DNA from: Ciborinia camelliae
Lineage: Eukaryota > Ascomycota > Leotiomycetes > Helotiales > Sclerotiniaceae
DNA: 64,000 bases
Direction: 5' to 3'
NCBI GenBank assembly: GCA_025890175.1
Contig: JANPYM010000010.1
Location: 898,427-962,426, forward strand
The notes below the pieces were generated by a model, which worked only from the letters and a program-made list of their open reading frames with translations, ran no database searches and had not been told where the DNA came from. The stretch's first letter is position 1. Every line of letters begins with the position of its first letter. This document shows, piece by piece, positions 50,760 to 62,229 of the stretch. The position numbers and the translations under genes were made by a program.

Positions 50760-51365
50760 ATGCCGACCATCGAACAACAGGTCAAAGATGAGCGCAGGGT
50801 TTCATATCTGTTATGGAAGGCCATTGATTCGCAACTCGAGCTCGAGAAAGCCACCCAAAAATTAATGAAAGATATTTATAAGGATTTGAAGAAAATGGGG
50901 GCTGCTGGGGGCCCAAGCAAGGACTGGCGCACAATGTGTGCCATGGCACAGCAACTGGTTGACACTGTCCAAATGCTGAGAGGAGATGAAGAGCGTGAAT
51001 CTGTGGTTGGAGAGGACAGCGTCGAGATAAAAGTTGACGAGAAGATCAAGATTGAAGAAGAGACCGAGGAAGAAATCGAAAAATACATCGAAGAATTAAT
51101 GAAGGAGATACACCCAAATCTGGATCAAATCAAAGCTACCCTTGGCCTAGAAGAGGAGGATCCGCAAGTTGTACTTGGGTTGGCAAAACAAATGGCCAAG
51201 CCTTTCAAATTCTTCCTGGGCGACGAGGAAGAGGAGGCGGATATTTGGGAAAAGGAGGACAGCAATGGAAAGAAGGAGAGAGCTCCATCCTCTTCAAAGG
51301 ATAATAAGGCCCCTCAGCGTATTTTGTACAACGACTTTCAGGAGGATGGGTGCTCAATATATTGA
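50760..51365 (+). CDS. Orphan acidic protein D with an internal duplication (201 residues)
   Basis: Single exon; start MPTIEQQVKDERR in good context (CACAATGCC). No family recognised. Two related blocks of about 53 residues are visible: residues 30-82, containing LMKDIYKDLKKM and ending LRGDEERE, and residues 108-161, containing LMKEIHPNLDQI and ending LGDEEEEA. They share the pattern LMK-x-I-x(3)-L ... A-x-Q ... L-x-GDEE. Between them is a very acidic segment. The C-terminus is Lys/Ser-rich. Cytosolic or nuclear by default; no targeting signal seen. Confidence 0.55.
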   Translation: MPTIEQQVKDERRVSYLLWKAIDSQLELEKATQKLMKDIYKDLKKMGAAGGPSKDWRTMCAMAQQLVDTVQMLRGDEERESVVGEDSVEIKVDEKIKIEEETEEEIEKYIEELMKEIHPNLDQIKATLGLEEEDPQVVLGLAKQMAKPFKFFLGDEEEEADIWEKEDSNGKKERAPSSSKDNKAPQRILYNDFQEDGCSIY

Positions 51366-52118
51366 AAGATAATTATTGGTTCAAGGTGTCGGTTCGAAGA
51401 TGCCTCGATTTCGATAAGAGCTGAATTATTTATTCTGCGAGGGTACTAATAAAGCGGAATTTATTGAATCATGGGAGTCTGGAGCTGTCCATTGTCGAAA
51501 ATCTATATTGCCATCGCTTACTGGAAGATTTCGGTTTCTTTTCGCTTTGAGGAAGTGGTTACTCGATGCTCTGTACGGAGGACATGTCATTATGTATGAG
51601 GAGAATAGGGACTGTTGTTGCAAAACCGTAATGGCTAGGTTCTGGAGGAGGTAGGGTTGCTTGATTTTGGAAGAACTTGCGAAAGGCGGTCATGTCTTGT
51701 CGGGGCTGGAGGCAATTTTACTACTATAATGTTGGGCGTTCAATGTATGTTTATTTGCAGACAGAAAAGCTTTTGTTGGCTCTTATATTTCTAGAAAAAA
51801 TACGCACAGACTTTGTACAGAATTATATCAAGCCATACACACTCAAATCAAGTGCGAATTAAAAGGCCATTTTCATTGACAGTATATGTTTATGGTGCTG
51901 TGACCCTTCCACCTTCTTTGATTGTGGTGTCGTTTTGGCCAATTCACTAAAAACATCCCACTTTTGGATAGTCAACCGAATACCCCCTATTTTTAGGCAC
52001 ATTCCATTTCTGGTATTGCGAACGAACAACCCACACGACACAGTCTTCTTTGAACTGGCAAACTATCTCGAAGCTCTAAGCCCGGCGTCAATAGATACTT
52101 TACCAACTTAATATCATC

Positions 52119-53051
52119 ATGGAGACTGGCCACGAGAAATCCGCCAGCACTCGGCCCTTTGTAGACCTTAAAGCTCTCATGGAAACTGGCCATCAACTGG
52201 ACATCCAACAAATCCGGCGAAACTACAAAATGCGCAGCGAAGACGACTACGATCCTACCACTCGCTCCAAGATGCCAGAAGTGATCATAATCGGAGAACC
52301 GGAAGACAAGAAGATGCCCTCGGAGGTCCCATCGGAGCCGGAAGAGATACAAGAGGAAGCCGAAGAAACCCGAGCGGATGTTAAAAGAAGGAGACGTCAG
52401 GAATTGTTGGATAATTACGATGCGGAACCACTGGGTCCATCTGTGGATCGATTTCTTGAGAGCCAGATTGTGCATTTTGTGGTTTTGCAGCAATGCGGAT
52501 TGGCGCCTTTTCAAGACAAGGCCCAGGTGAAAGCTAGGCAGAGAGATTATGAGAGGAATCGTGATAGTGAAGGTTGGAAATTCCTTCTGCCTATCGTTTT
52601 GGCTGTGTGGTCTTTCACTGACAACTTGGCTTCAAATCCTAGATTCGGGTTCTGCGCCAAGATTTGGAGATTCTCACGCAAATTCATCTATGCGAAAATA
52701 CTCGGTTCGGAAGAAGAAGGCGGGATCATCTCGTGGTGGAAAGGATATGAGTCCCCTTGGGTAAGTCGTCGCTGACAGACACCGAGAGACTGTTTGTACA
52801 CAGGTTAAAAAGGAGATCTCGCTAAGGTTAATGGGCAATTAGAAAGTGTGGGTCGGGCATCGCCAAGAAAGGTCATGTCGCGAAGAAACGAGCAGTTATC
52901 AGTGAGTATTCATACGAGTAAATTGAACGTTGGACATTACTGACATTGTTCAGATGAGAAGGATAAAATGGAATTGATGTTTAAGGGTATTCACAATTTG
53001 TCCAAGCCCGAGTTTACGGAGGCCACTGTCGTTCACGAGATTTCCGGATGA
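52119..53051 (+). CDS. Orphan protein E (264 residues, three exons)
   Basis: Exons 52119-52760, 52847-52901 and 52954-53051; donors GTAAGT and GTGAGT, acceptors AAAG and TTCAG, phases consistent. No family recognised. METGH occurs twice near the N-terminus (residues 1-5 and 21-25), with matching DNA. Then come an acidic Glu/Pro stretch (about 60-90), a basic KRRRRQE patch that could be a nuclear signal, a hydrophobic segment LPIVLAVWSF near 164-173, and a basic C-terminal exon (AKKGHVAKKRAV). The acceptor of exon 2 is the least certain part; using the preceding TTAG instead would break the frame. Confidence 0.5.
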
Positions 53052-53648
53052 AGTATCAGGGGATTTTCTCCGTACGGGCGACCGAAGATACGCATAAAAA
53101 GACCATGGAATCGGAAGCTAGAGCAAGACTTTGATAATGGGAGGACCGGGGTACGGATAGGTGGGCGGAAACTCATGGAGGAGCATTCTGGTTTTATTAG
53201 TAGCATCAGAAAGAATGATATTGTTTGAATAGCTTTACCTTGACGCGTTGATAACCATTGCGATTTTTGATCCTCGGGATTTCGTCAGATTCCGGGAATG
53301 AATCATCGATGCTATGCTGAATAATTTATGTCTAGTCATCGGTGGACATTCATTTTTCAAGTTGCCGCACGCTCCCCGAACAGAGAACCCCCCAAAAAAG
53401 AAACACAACGCATACGAAAATTGCAAAATCTCCAGACCCCAAAAAAGAACCTTCACATCCAACAAATACAGCGATACTACTTCGTCTCACGGTAAGTCTC
53501 TAACCAAGTCATTAAATTGAAAGCCTACCCACCATTCAATTGGTGATCAAGCCATTTGACAGAGGAAATTCATCACATCCTCGAATGCTAATACCTGCAC
53601 AGACCTTGCATCTTCTCCTCGCAACAGAACCACGGGTGCACAGTCAAG

Positions 53649-53945
53649 ATGAATCAAGATCAAATTCCCAATTCTGCACCAAAGCAGAGCAAGGGAAAAT
53701 CCCCAGCTTCAACAAGCCAGACAGATGTTATGGTGGCCTTGCATGAGCTACACAACATAGTAGGGAAACATGAAAATACGGTTAGGCGAGAGGAGTTCGG
53801 AGACGAAAATGTATATCCACCCGTGCGAAAATCATATGAATGTTTTGCTAATAGGTACCTAGGTATTGGAACAGGAGAATGCCTCTGGTTCCAGTGTCAA
53901 CAACTTAGCCAAACCCGGCGCAGCATCAGGTTCTCATTAGCCTAG
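53649..53945 (+). CDS. Small orphan ORF H (up to 98 residues), doubtful
   Basis: Starts MNQDQIPNSAPKQSKGK. No family recognised. The frame can be read to 53945, or an intron (donor GTATAT at 53811, acceptor GCTAATAG ending at 53863) may shorten it to a product ending VSTT. Last of the unrecognised genes before ACH1. Could be spurious. Confidence 0.3.
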   Translation: MNQDQIPNSAPKQSKGKSPASTSQTDVMVALHELHNIVGKHENTVRREEFGDENVYPPVRKSYECFANRYLGIGTGECLWFQCQQLSQTRRSIRFSLA

Positions 53946-54296
53946 ATGTCGGACTCATCTAATACAACATTGTCATCTCGCATTTGGATGTTTAGATCTC
54001 TTCTATCACTTGATACGAAGAGCTAGCATACACACTCTTTTGTTATTATGCTTGGTTGATTCGTCGGGAACTCCGGTGGGAGAGGAGGGTCCGGTTATCG
54101 AATCACAATCTTTGGATTTTGGTGTTATTCAATTACTCAATGAAAAGCACCTACATAAAATTCCTTTTGATTATATCTATGAATCTAATCCTCATGTGCG
54201 CCCCGTTCCAATAAGCCCACAATGATATATGCCACTTTCCAAATCCTTCAATACCTACATTCTCCCTGTCATATTTTCTTAATCTTTATACATTTT

Positions 54297-55986
54297 CTAA
54301 CCCCAGGTCTTAAGTGCCTTCATGCTTCCCTCTTGATCGAATGCCTTGTGCATATCGAAGCTGTTCCACAACAAATGGGGCTCGTGACCCCAGCCTCTTC
54401 TCATACATTCAAACTCGGCCTTTCTGAAGTAGTCCTCCAAGATTGGCTTATAATCTGGATGAGAGCATTTCTCAATGATGACCTTGGCTCGCTCCTTTGG
54501 ACTTAATCCTCTGACATCAGCAAGACCTTGCTCGGTAACAACCACGTCCAAATCGTGTTCGGTTTGATCAACGTGTGTGCACATAGGGACAATGCAAGAA
54601 ACACCGTGGGGGTCGGTCTTAGATGGTCTTGTGGATGGCGTGTGCATGATACTGTATTTAGAAGAACGGAGGAAATCAGCTGAACCACCGAGACCATTCA
54701 ACATACGAGATCCCATAACGTTCGTGCTGTTTGCATGTGCGTAAATATCGACCTCGACCGGTGTGTTCATACCAATAACTCCCAATCTTCTAATGATTTC
54801 AGGGGAGTTGGAAACTTGTTGTGAGCGGAGCAAAAGTTTATCGAAGTATTGCTCCCATCCATCGTAGAAGCGCTTGAAGCCATCTGGGGAGAAACGAATA
54901 GAAGTTGCGGTTGCAAAATCTAGACGCCCAGAATCGAAAAGGTCAAGGAAGGTATCCTGAAGCACTTCTGTCCAGACTTTGAGGTTCTTGAAGTTTGACT
55001 CAGCCAAACCACCAATAACAGCATTGGCAATGTTTCCAATACCTGACTGGATTGGGAGAAGGTTCTTGGGAAGGCGGTCGTGCTTGACTTCGTGCTCAAG
55101 GAATTCAATCAAGTGAGCAGCGATTGCACGAGAGGTAGCATCCTCTGGTGAATTTGGTACTGTTTGATCTTGATAATCGGATTCGACGATGGCAACGATT
55201 TTCTCTGTGTCAACAGGAATAGCAGTTGTTCCAATACGATCTTCCGGTGCCATAATCAGGTATGGTTTTCTCTTTGGTGGAAGCTCGGTCATGGTGATAT
55301 CGTGAAGACCCTCGAAAGAAGGCATGGAGGTGTTGACTTCAATGATGATCTTGTCCGCCATTTGAATCAATTCTGGTGATGCTCCAACTGATGCTCCAGG
55401 AACAATTCCACCATCTTCGGTAATAGCTGTAGCCTCGACAATAACCACATCCAGCTTTTTGTTCGGACGGTCTTTTGTGTAAAATCCGTAAACCAAATCT
55501 ACAGGAAACATAGATAAATGCTTGTCGAAGAAATTGATATTACCATTGTTGATACCCTTCGCAATAGCTTTTCCGACCTGATGAGGACTTCGTCGTTCGA
55601 TCATATTTAATTCTGCCCAACGATTTTCGGTTTCCGCTCCAGAACTGGCACCTACAAAGAGGGAGTATTTAAGCTTGCCCTGCAAGTTGTTCTTCTCGAC
55701 ATGGTCCGCGAGCATTGTTGGAATCTTTCTAGAGTTTCAATCAGTACTGGTTTCCCGTAGAATGGAATGTATGGCATCATTCGACCCCTCTCTGGCTCAA
55801 CACCGCAACTGCAATTGTTACTTACTTAGGATATCCAACACCCGTGAATCCAGACCATCCGATGTAGGATCCATTTGGGAACAAAGAGATCAAATCTTGG
55901 GGATGAGCAAGCTTGTTGAGCAAAGATGGTCTCCTCACTCGAGACTTCAATGCAGCAGAAGCTGTCAACGCTGCCGAAGAAGCCAT
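54297..55986 (-). CDS. ACH1: Acetyl-CoA hydrolase / CoA-transferase Ach1
   Basis: Class I CoA-transferase family enzyme of mitochondria that moves CoA between succinyl-CoA (or other acyl-CoA) and acetate, important for acetate detoxification. Two exons: 55986-55826 and 55728-54297 with a 97-bp intron (GTAAGT ... CTCTAG), giving 530 residues as expected. The N-terminus [21 protein letters not shown] is a likely mitochondrial presequence. Family regions: [27 protein letters not shown], the oxyanion-loop glycine motif [11 protein letters not shown] at about 281-291, and VWTEV with E308 at the position of the catalytic glutamate of this family. Later come NGLGGSADF and [15 protein letters not shown]. 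All are intact. Confidence 0.96.
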
Positions 55987-56789
55987 CTTGAGAAGATTAA
56001 GCTATACCTAGGAGACAAAGAGAGGAACGAGGAGCTGGAGATTCAAAGAATATAAATAATTGAAGCCGGGAGTGTACCGGTAACCGAGTATTTATAGAAT
56101 CATGGTATGAACTATTATGCCGGCAGAAATATCAATAGGGTCAAAATTGAGGTGAACGACGGTGCCCCGCAGTATCGGTTAGAAGGAGATTATCAATTGA
56201 TCGACTCCGTCATCGCAGCAAATTCGGTTATTCGGTAACATTTTAAGGTATCAGGCAATTTTACTGTGTTCAAAACTCGGGAGTACTCCGTAATGAAAAC
56301 CTTCAAGATTTGTCATTTATTGGTTGTGGAAGCTTGAAATTATGGGTTTCTTCAACTTTCTTGTTATCAGATCTCCAGATATCCATATTATAGCTGCGTG
56401 TAACGACATTATCCAATCGCCTTGAGAAGAAGCTTTCTTGGCAGGGTGCTTTTTCGGTGAACACACCTGGGCAATGATCAATCCATGATACAATTACAGT
56501 ATACATAATCATTGATCAACACATACCTTCCTACTCGTGAGGCGTGGCTAGAAAGTATCTTCAAGTGTCAGGTAGGTATAGGAACATTACCTAAGGTAGG
56601 TCTGCAATGAGGGACGTTAGACTATGAAGACATGGGCTAACTAACCGACTTGAGAGTGATGATGATGACTTCACGGAGAGCTGCTGGCGTATCAGAGTAA
56701 TTGCTGTATTGCACGTTGGAGCAAAGCTAGCTATTGTTTGAAGAGGTCGTTATACATTCATTTCGTTGATTTCATACTATACAAATCTT
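55987..56789. other. ACH1 upstream region / NDC1 3' flank
   Basis: About 800 bp between the ACH1 start and the NDC1 stop codon, both on the minus strand. Contains the ACH1 promoter. No clear binding motif or ORF. Confidence 0.45.
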
Positions 56790-58868
56790 TCAACGACGCC
56801 TTTGCTCCATATCTTCCGGTCTTGGAGGGGCCATATTCATGGCTTCTCTTGCTGCCCGTAACGCAGCTTGGTTTATTTTCAACTCTACACTATAATCCCC
56901 AAATGCCTCCATCAACTCTCGAAGCCCGCTTTTTAAGACAGCCAGTAGCAAATCAACTTCGGGACTCTCTTGTCTTCCTTCTACATCAGTCCAATGGCGG
57001 CCCATCTTAGTCCGAAACTTCTGTACTTTGACAATTGTCTTGGTGTACGTCTCTACGATATGTTTGATGTCCTTTTGTACCTTTCCATATTTGTCCTCAA
57101 CAAGACTGCACACAGAAAACCTAGTTATGGAGTCGATAGCATCAATAATGATACCTAAATCACCATAAGGCGTTCCTAACACCACATTTGCAATCTCTTT
57201 TCGGTATTCCTGTCTGAACGGCCTTCCGATCGGCAGCCTGAGGATCACAATCGCTTGCTCACGTAAAATATTCTGGAGTCCTTCGGGCTGTTGGAATTTT
57301 TGCGTAGGTAGCGCGGCTTCTTTCGCAGCCTTTTTCTTTTCGGCACTCAACTGGCGGCTACGAGATATTTTATCAGGCGGTGATAGTTCCCCCTGACTCT
57401 TTACAAACGAGCCAACAGCTTCCAAATAACGCCTGCTTCTTGACTCTGCTGGTTCTGGTTTACTCACAAGACCCCCCATCGGTTCATCCTTCGGGGGTTC
57501 AGTCAGTAGTCGAGGAAGATATGACACTGTGTCTGGAATCTCCTGCTCCTCATACACCTTGATCACAGGTGGCAGTGTTTTCGGATCATATTCTTCGATA
57601 CGCTGGTTGACTCCGTTAACCGTCTCGAGGCACGCTGCAAGGATTTGAGACCAAGCTGAACCGCCCGCACGATCAATATCCTCGAAGATGGCTTTTCTCC
57701 TTCCCTGGTATCTCTGTGCAATTTCTACGAGTTCCCAAAACGCGAAAGCCTGGAGGGTGTTAGTACAATCTAGTAGAAGAACCTCTGGGTGGGGAGCTTA
57801 CTCTTGTTTGCAGCTTCTTACCCTTTAACCCTGTTAACAAACTTCCATTTGGATCTCGGGATTCATAAGTAATTGGTCTGTCATTCTTCAAAGGTGCTTG
57901 CGCCACATAAATCGAGAAGGCGAGATTTCCAAATTCCCACAAGAAGGTAAGCAGGAGTCCGGCAATGATTGTCCTAAGCACCATCGTCCAGTGAAAAGGC
58001 AACTCATTCGGGGGAGTTGCAGCTCTTGGTAGATTCCAAAAAATCTTTGCAAATGAACGGGTAAAACCCCACACTCTCTCTCTAATATTGAAGGTGAAAA
58101 ATGGTAGAATTATAGGGACGGGAAGGCTAATGTCGGTAGTATAGATAAACGGAGATACCACCGCCATGATAGTAACACGCTTGAGACAACTTATAGCTAG
58201 AGGGACTGCCTTCGCTCTCAATTGCGTTGTTGGCAGTACTGTTGTATGCGAAGGTTGTTCAGATGAGACTTCTGGTCCGGTCTTCGTAAATGGAATATCG
58301 ATGCGATCATAGTCGTACCAAAGATGAAATCCGGTTTGTACAATAGCATTAAACAGTAGGAACATCGTTAAATAAATAGGTTTCTCGTTCAGTATTGGCC
58401 GACTGGATTTTGCTGCAAGCTTGATACGATTGAGACCGGTGCTCTCAGGAACTGACCATATGTATACCTCGCTGAAAAACCAAGCCGAAAAAAGATACCA
58501 AAGTGCTGTCTGGACTGTCTGAAATTTGCGCGCATACTCTGTAAATGTATGAAAACTCGAGTTTGAGGTCCGAATTCCAACGTGTAATTGGGCTACCCGA
58601 AGGATGAATATCATGAATGCGCATAAGAAGAGGAGACCGGTTCGTATGCCAGCCCTACCCAGAGGGAACCATGACCAAAAGACTGTAAATATTGTTTAGC
58701 ATGTTAGATGTGTTTAGCTGGAGAATACATACATGAATTCAATTCCCCAATCCATAACGCTTCAACATAGCACACTGTTACTAATACAGCTGTTGCCAAC
58801 GCAAATCTTCTATGCAAGGCTGGAGTTAAAAAGTCCTTGTAAGGACGAATCCGTACTGGAGGCGGCAT
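56790..58868 (-). CDS. NDC1: Nuclear pore membrane protein Ndc1
   Basis: Integral nuclear-envelope nucleoporin needed for pore and spindle-pole-body insertion. Three exons: 58868-58733, 58682-57802 and 57749-56790, giving 658 residues. The N-terminal half shows six hydrophobic segments, roughly 24-42, 55-78, 97-115, 132-150, 190-215 and 275-300, as in the family. The short basic lead MPPPVRIRPYKDFLTP is typical. The C-terminal half is soluble, with a Lys/Glu-rich linker (SAEKKKAAKEAALP) and the conserved helical end (LGTPYGDLGIIIDAIDSI, VYSVEL-like region, ending PEDMEQRRR). Introns are 50 and 52 bp. It diverges from the syntaxin gene. Confidence 0.88.
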
Positions 58869-59326
58869 GGTAGGAATTTCGTGAAGATATTGCGCCTTGA
58901 AAGATTCAACATGAAGAGAAAAAATAGATTTACGAAAGGCTGCTGCTCATATTGTCGTCGTTGAACTCAAGTAAATGAATATACCGGCGCTGAGTTCTTT
59001 TGTTGATATTCAGTTTCCAGGTAAAATAAATTTGGAGATGGTAGACGCGAATTGGCCCGCCCCAACTAGCAACTACCTAGCAATATCCTTTTTTAATGGG
59101 CACTAGCGAGGTAGGTGCAGTCAACTGGTACGTCAGCCACCCAGCCAGCCAGCCAACATCAAACATCAAACATCATTCATTGATCCATCTTATCATACCT
59201 GCCTACCTGCCTGCCTACCTACCTACCTAATAAGTTCATATAGTGAAAACAGGCAACGAGCGAATTTGTACATAAATTAGAAATCTGCACCCATTTGAAA
59301 GAATTACATTCATCAATTAATAAATC
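58869..59326. promoter_or_regulatory. Divergent NDC1-PEP12 promoter
   Basis: 458 bp between divergent starts. Contains repeated AGCC and CAAACAT units (about 59140-59170) and a TACC/TGCC run at 59200-59228 just before the syntaxin leader. No specific factor site is claimed. Confidence 0.45.
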
Positions 59327-60203
59327 ATGTCTTTTGATCAATTATCATCGTTGGAGTCGCAACCGACAACCATGCGCAGAGAAGATGATCCTCAGTATGC
59401 GGATGATCCGGAATTTCAACGGTTATCGCAAGACCTTATGACGAAGCTCTTTTCATTGACAGGAAATATCTCAAGACTTTCAAATGAGATAAATTTATTG
59501 GGAACGAAGAGGGATACTGAGAGGGTACGGGAGAGAGTTCACGATCTTTTGGAAGAGTCCAAGGATACCTTCAAGGAGGTTGGTGATGGCGTCAAAAGGA
59601 TACAATCATGGGAGGATGTTAGTGTAAGTAATAAGCTGGATCTAGATGGGACGATGTAGATGGAGTGTTGATAGTTCATGATAGCCATCGCAAAAATATA
59701 CACAAACAAAGCTTGCGCGCGAGTTCCAGAATAACTTGACCGAATTCCAAAATGTACAGCGCCGAGCTCTCGAGAAGCAACGGTCGTCTGCCACAGCAGC
59801 GCGAACGGCAATGGAGGAAGCACAATCGCCAGGAGCTGAAGGTGGCAATCAATTTGGACAGCAACAATCTCAAGAACACCTTAGGTTAGTTTCGCAGGAC
59901 GAAGTCGATTTCCAAGATTCGTTGATTGTAGAACGTGAGGCCGAGATCCGGAATATCGAGCAAGGTGTCACGGAATTGAACGAGTTGTTCCGAGATGTGG
60001 CACACATTGTCAACGAGCAAGGCGAGAGCCTCGATACGATTGCCAATAATGTGGAGAACGTGCATTCGGATACACGGGGGGCAGATCTGGAGTTGAGGAG
60101 TGCGGCAAGATATCAAAAGAATGCTCGGTCAAAGGCTTGTTGCTTACTATTGATATTGGCGGTCATCCTCACTATCATCATACTGGCAGCAACGTTAGGC
60201 TAG
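59327..60203 (+). CDS. PEP12: Endosomal syntaxin (Pep12/syntaxin-7 type Qa-SNARE)
   Basis: Tail-anchored t-SNARE of the prevacuolar/endosomal membrane. Two exons, 59327-59623 and 59685-60203; the intron is 61 bp (GTAAGT ... GATAG). Using this acceptor yields PSQKYTQTKLAREFQ, the expected end of the Habc domain; the later AG at 59711-59712 would lose nine conserved residues. The product is 271 residues: Habc three-helix domain about 25-130, Gln-rich linker, SNARE motif about 180-238 with the central-layer Gln211 in NEQGE, and one C-terminal membrane helix about 251-269 after a basic KNARSK. Vam3 is the alternative; the two are often represented by one or two genes in filamentous fungi. Confidence 0.9.
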
Positions 60204-60718
60204 ACGATTTTTTGGGAACGGTTCAATATGTTATATCCATGGGGGAGTTTTGGTGTTTCTCCTATGGCATTTGGCATTTATATTTCTATACTTTCATGAT
60301 CCTTTGTTCAACTGCAGCTTGGGGTGTTTTTAGAAGGATTTCAGCATCGAAGCAATGAGAAGGCTATTTTGTCAAAGACCTACTACTAGCCTTGAAACTA
60401 ATTCACGATTTTGAAAACCCCTCTGCATTGCTCATGTGTAATTGATTGGCTGTCGGCTTCTCTAAAGTAGGCATGTAAAACTGATAATGGCGGCTACAAC
60501 TAAAGAGAATGAGTGGCAAGAGCAAACTACTTAAACTTTAGCTCAATGAATGCATATATAGCCGTTTTGTTCTCATATAAATTCTCCCAGAGCCCATGAT
60601 AGCCTGACATCATCACAAGGCTTCGTCTGTCACCCAAGCGCCTTCTCCATACATTGAATGATTCGCGTCTCCTTGTAAAATATCGACATCGTATTATTAT
60701 ATCCAAGATTCCTCCAAT

Positions 60719-62229
60719 ATGGGTATTGAATTAGACCAAGGGAGTCTACAAAAGGCTTTTCAATCCCGTCCAGATATTCAGAATGCCATAGCAGCAGCGT
60801 CGCGAGGTAAGCGTATATTTCTCAGCCTTGCAAGAAAAAGAAATATCTAGACCAATTTTACGCCCACAACTTTGAAGAAGTATACATCCAATTGCTTGAC
60901 TAACCTCCAAATACAGCCGGCCCAGAATATATCGAACTCTTCAATCAGATTTCTTTACACGTCTGTGAGACTATATCTCAGCAAACCTCAGAACCAGCTT
61001 CAAAAAAACGCCGCATAAATGAGAGTCTCGCAAGTCGAAGTGTCCCAAATGATACAAATGGCACATCAAACAGCGCTGGAAGTGCGCCTGCCACGGGAGA
61101 AGATCCAGTCTTGCTTGAGATAAAAGAGATCTCGGTAGTCATACCACAACGCAAGAAGTATACCCTGTGCTTCACATCAACACATCTCTACGCACGATTG
61201 CCGACCTCCGAGGAGCCTGTATCTGGCATGAGCTATGCCTGGAAGGACATTGGTACTTCCCATGCTCTTGTATTGCTAGAAGTTTCACTGATTGTGTGTG
61301 TCTTTGCAGAATATGTATTTTGTCTCCCGGTCCCAGAGAAATCGCAAAAACAATACAACTACATACTCTTCCCCAAGAACTCTATTATATCACCTTCCAA
61401 ACCTTCACCTTCTGCACCACCTACACCCGAACCTTTAGTCTTCACAATCACGGATGGCGCACCAAAGGCAGGGACTATTGGCGGAACAGATGGTTCGGCG
61501 GCTTCAGCAGTCTCCGATGACTACAAATCCCTTCTCACCTGGGCTCTTACCACCCGGTTAAAGGCTACCGGTAATACTCTCAAGATCACAGAATCAGACC
61601 CTAAGTTGTTTTCGAGTGCAATCAGGCAAAGTCATCGACCGAGCGAGAAAGCGGTGCATGTCAGAGCATTCAGAGGATCTAAAGATGGATATTTATTTTT
61701 CCTACCTACTGGAATATTGTGGGGATACAAAAAGCCATTATTATTTCTACCACATAACCGCATCGCTGCGCTATCCTTCACAAGTGTCTTACAACGTACC
61801 TTCAATCTTTCACTCGACATCGACATGTCAGTCCCAGGCGGCGAAGACTCTACCGAGGAAATGGAATTTCAAATGATTGATCAAGAAGATTTCGCCGGCA
61901 TAAATGAATTTGTACAAAGATATGGATTACAAGATAAGAGCATGGCCGAACAGCGTAAGGCCAGGCGATTGAATGTGAATGTGGTGAAGGATGAAGAGGG
62001 AAATGTAGTAGGAAATGCGGAGGCGGGAGAATTAGAGAAGGCGGCACAGGAAGCGGAACAAGCAGCAATGGATGAAGAAGATGAAGAAGAAGAGGATTAT
62101 GATCCGGGAAGTGAGGGTGAGAGTGAGGGTAGTGGCACAAGTGATAGTGAAGAGGATGATGATGAGAACGGGGAGGGCGGTGGTTCCGGGGATGATGAAG
62201 ACGAGGAAGATGGGGAGGAAGAGTTGTAG
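60719..62229 (+). CDS. RTT106: Histone chaperone Rtt106
   Basis: Nuclear chaperone of H3-H4, acting in replication-coupled and heterochromatic nucleosome assembly. Three exons: 60719-60806, 60917-61252 and 61310-62229, giving 447 residues. The start MGIELDQGSLQKAFQSRPDIQ matches the dimerisation helix of the family. The join at exon 2/3 gives DIEYVFCLPVPEKSQ, the start of the tandem PH-like domains. HVRAFRGSKDGYLFFLPTGILWGYKKP is the conserved core of the second PH domain. From about residue 370 the chain is almost wholly acidic (Glu/Asp/Gly/Ser), the usual chaperone tail. The second intron (57 bp, donor GTACTT) is open in frame and could be retained. Confidence 0.94.
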
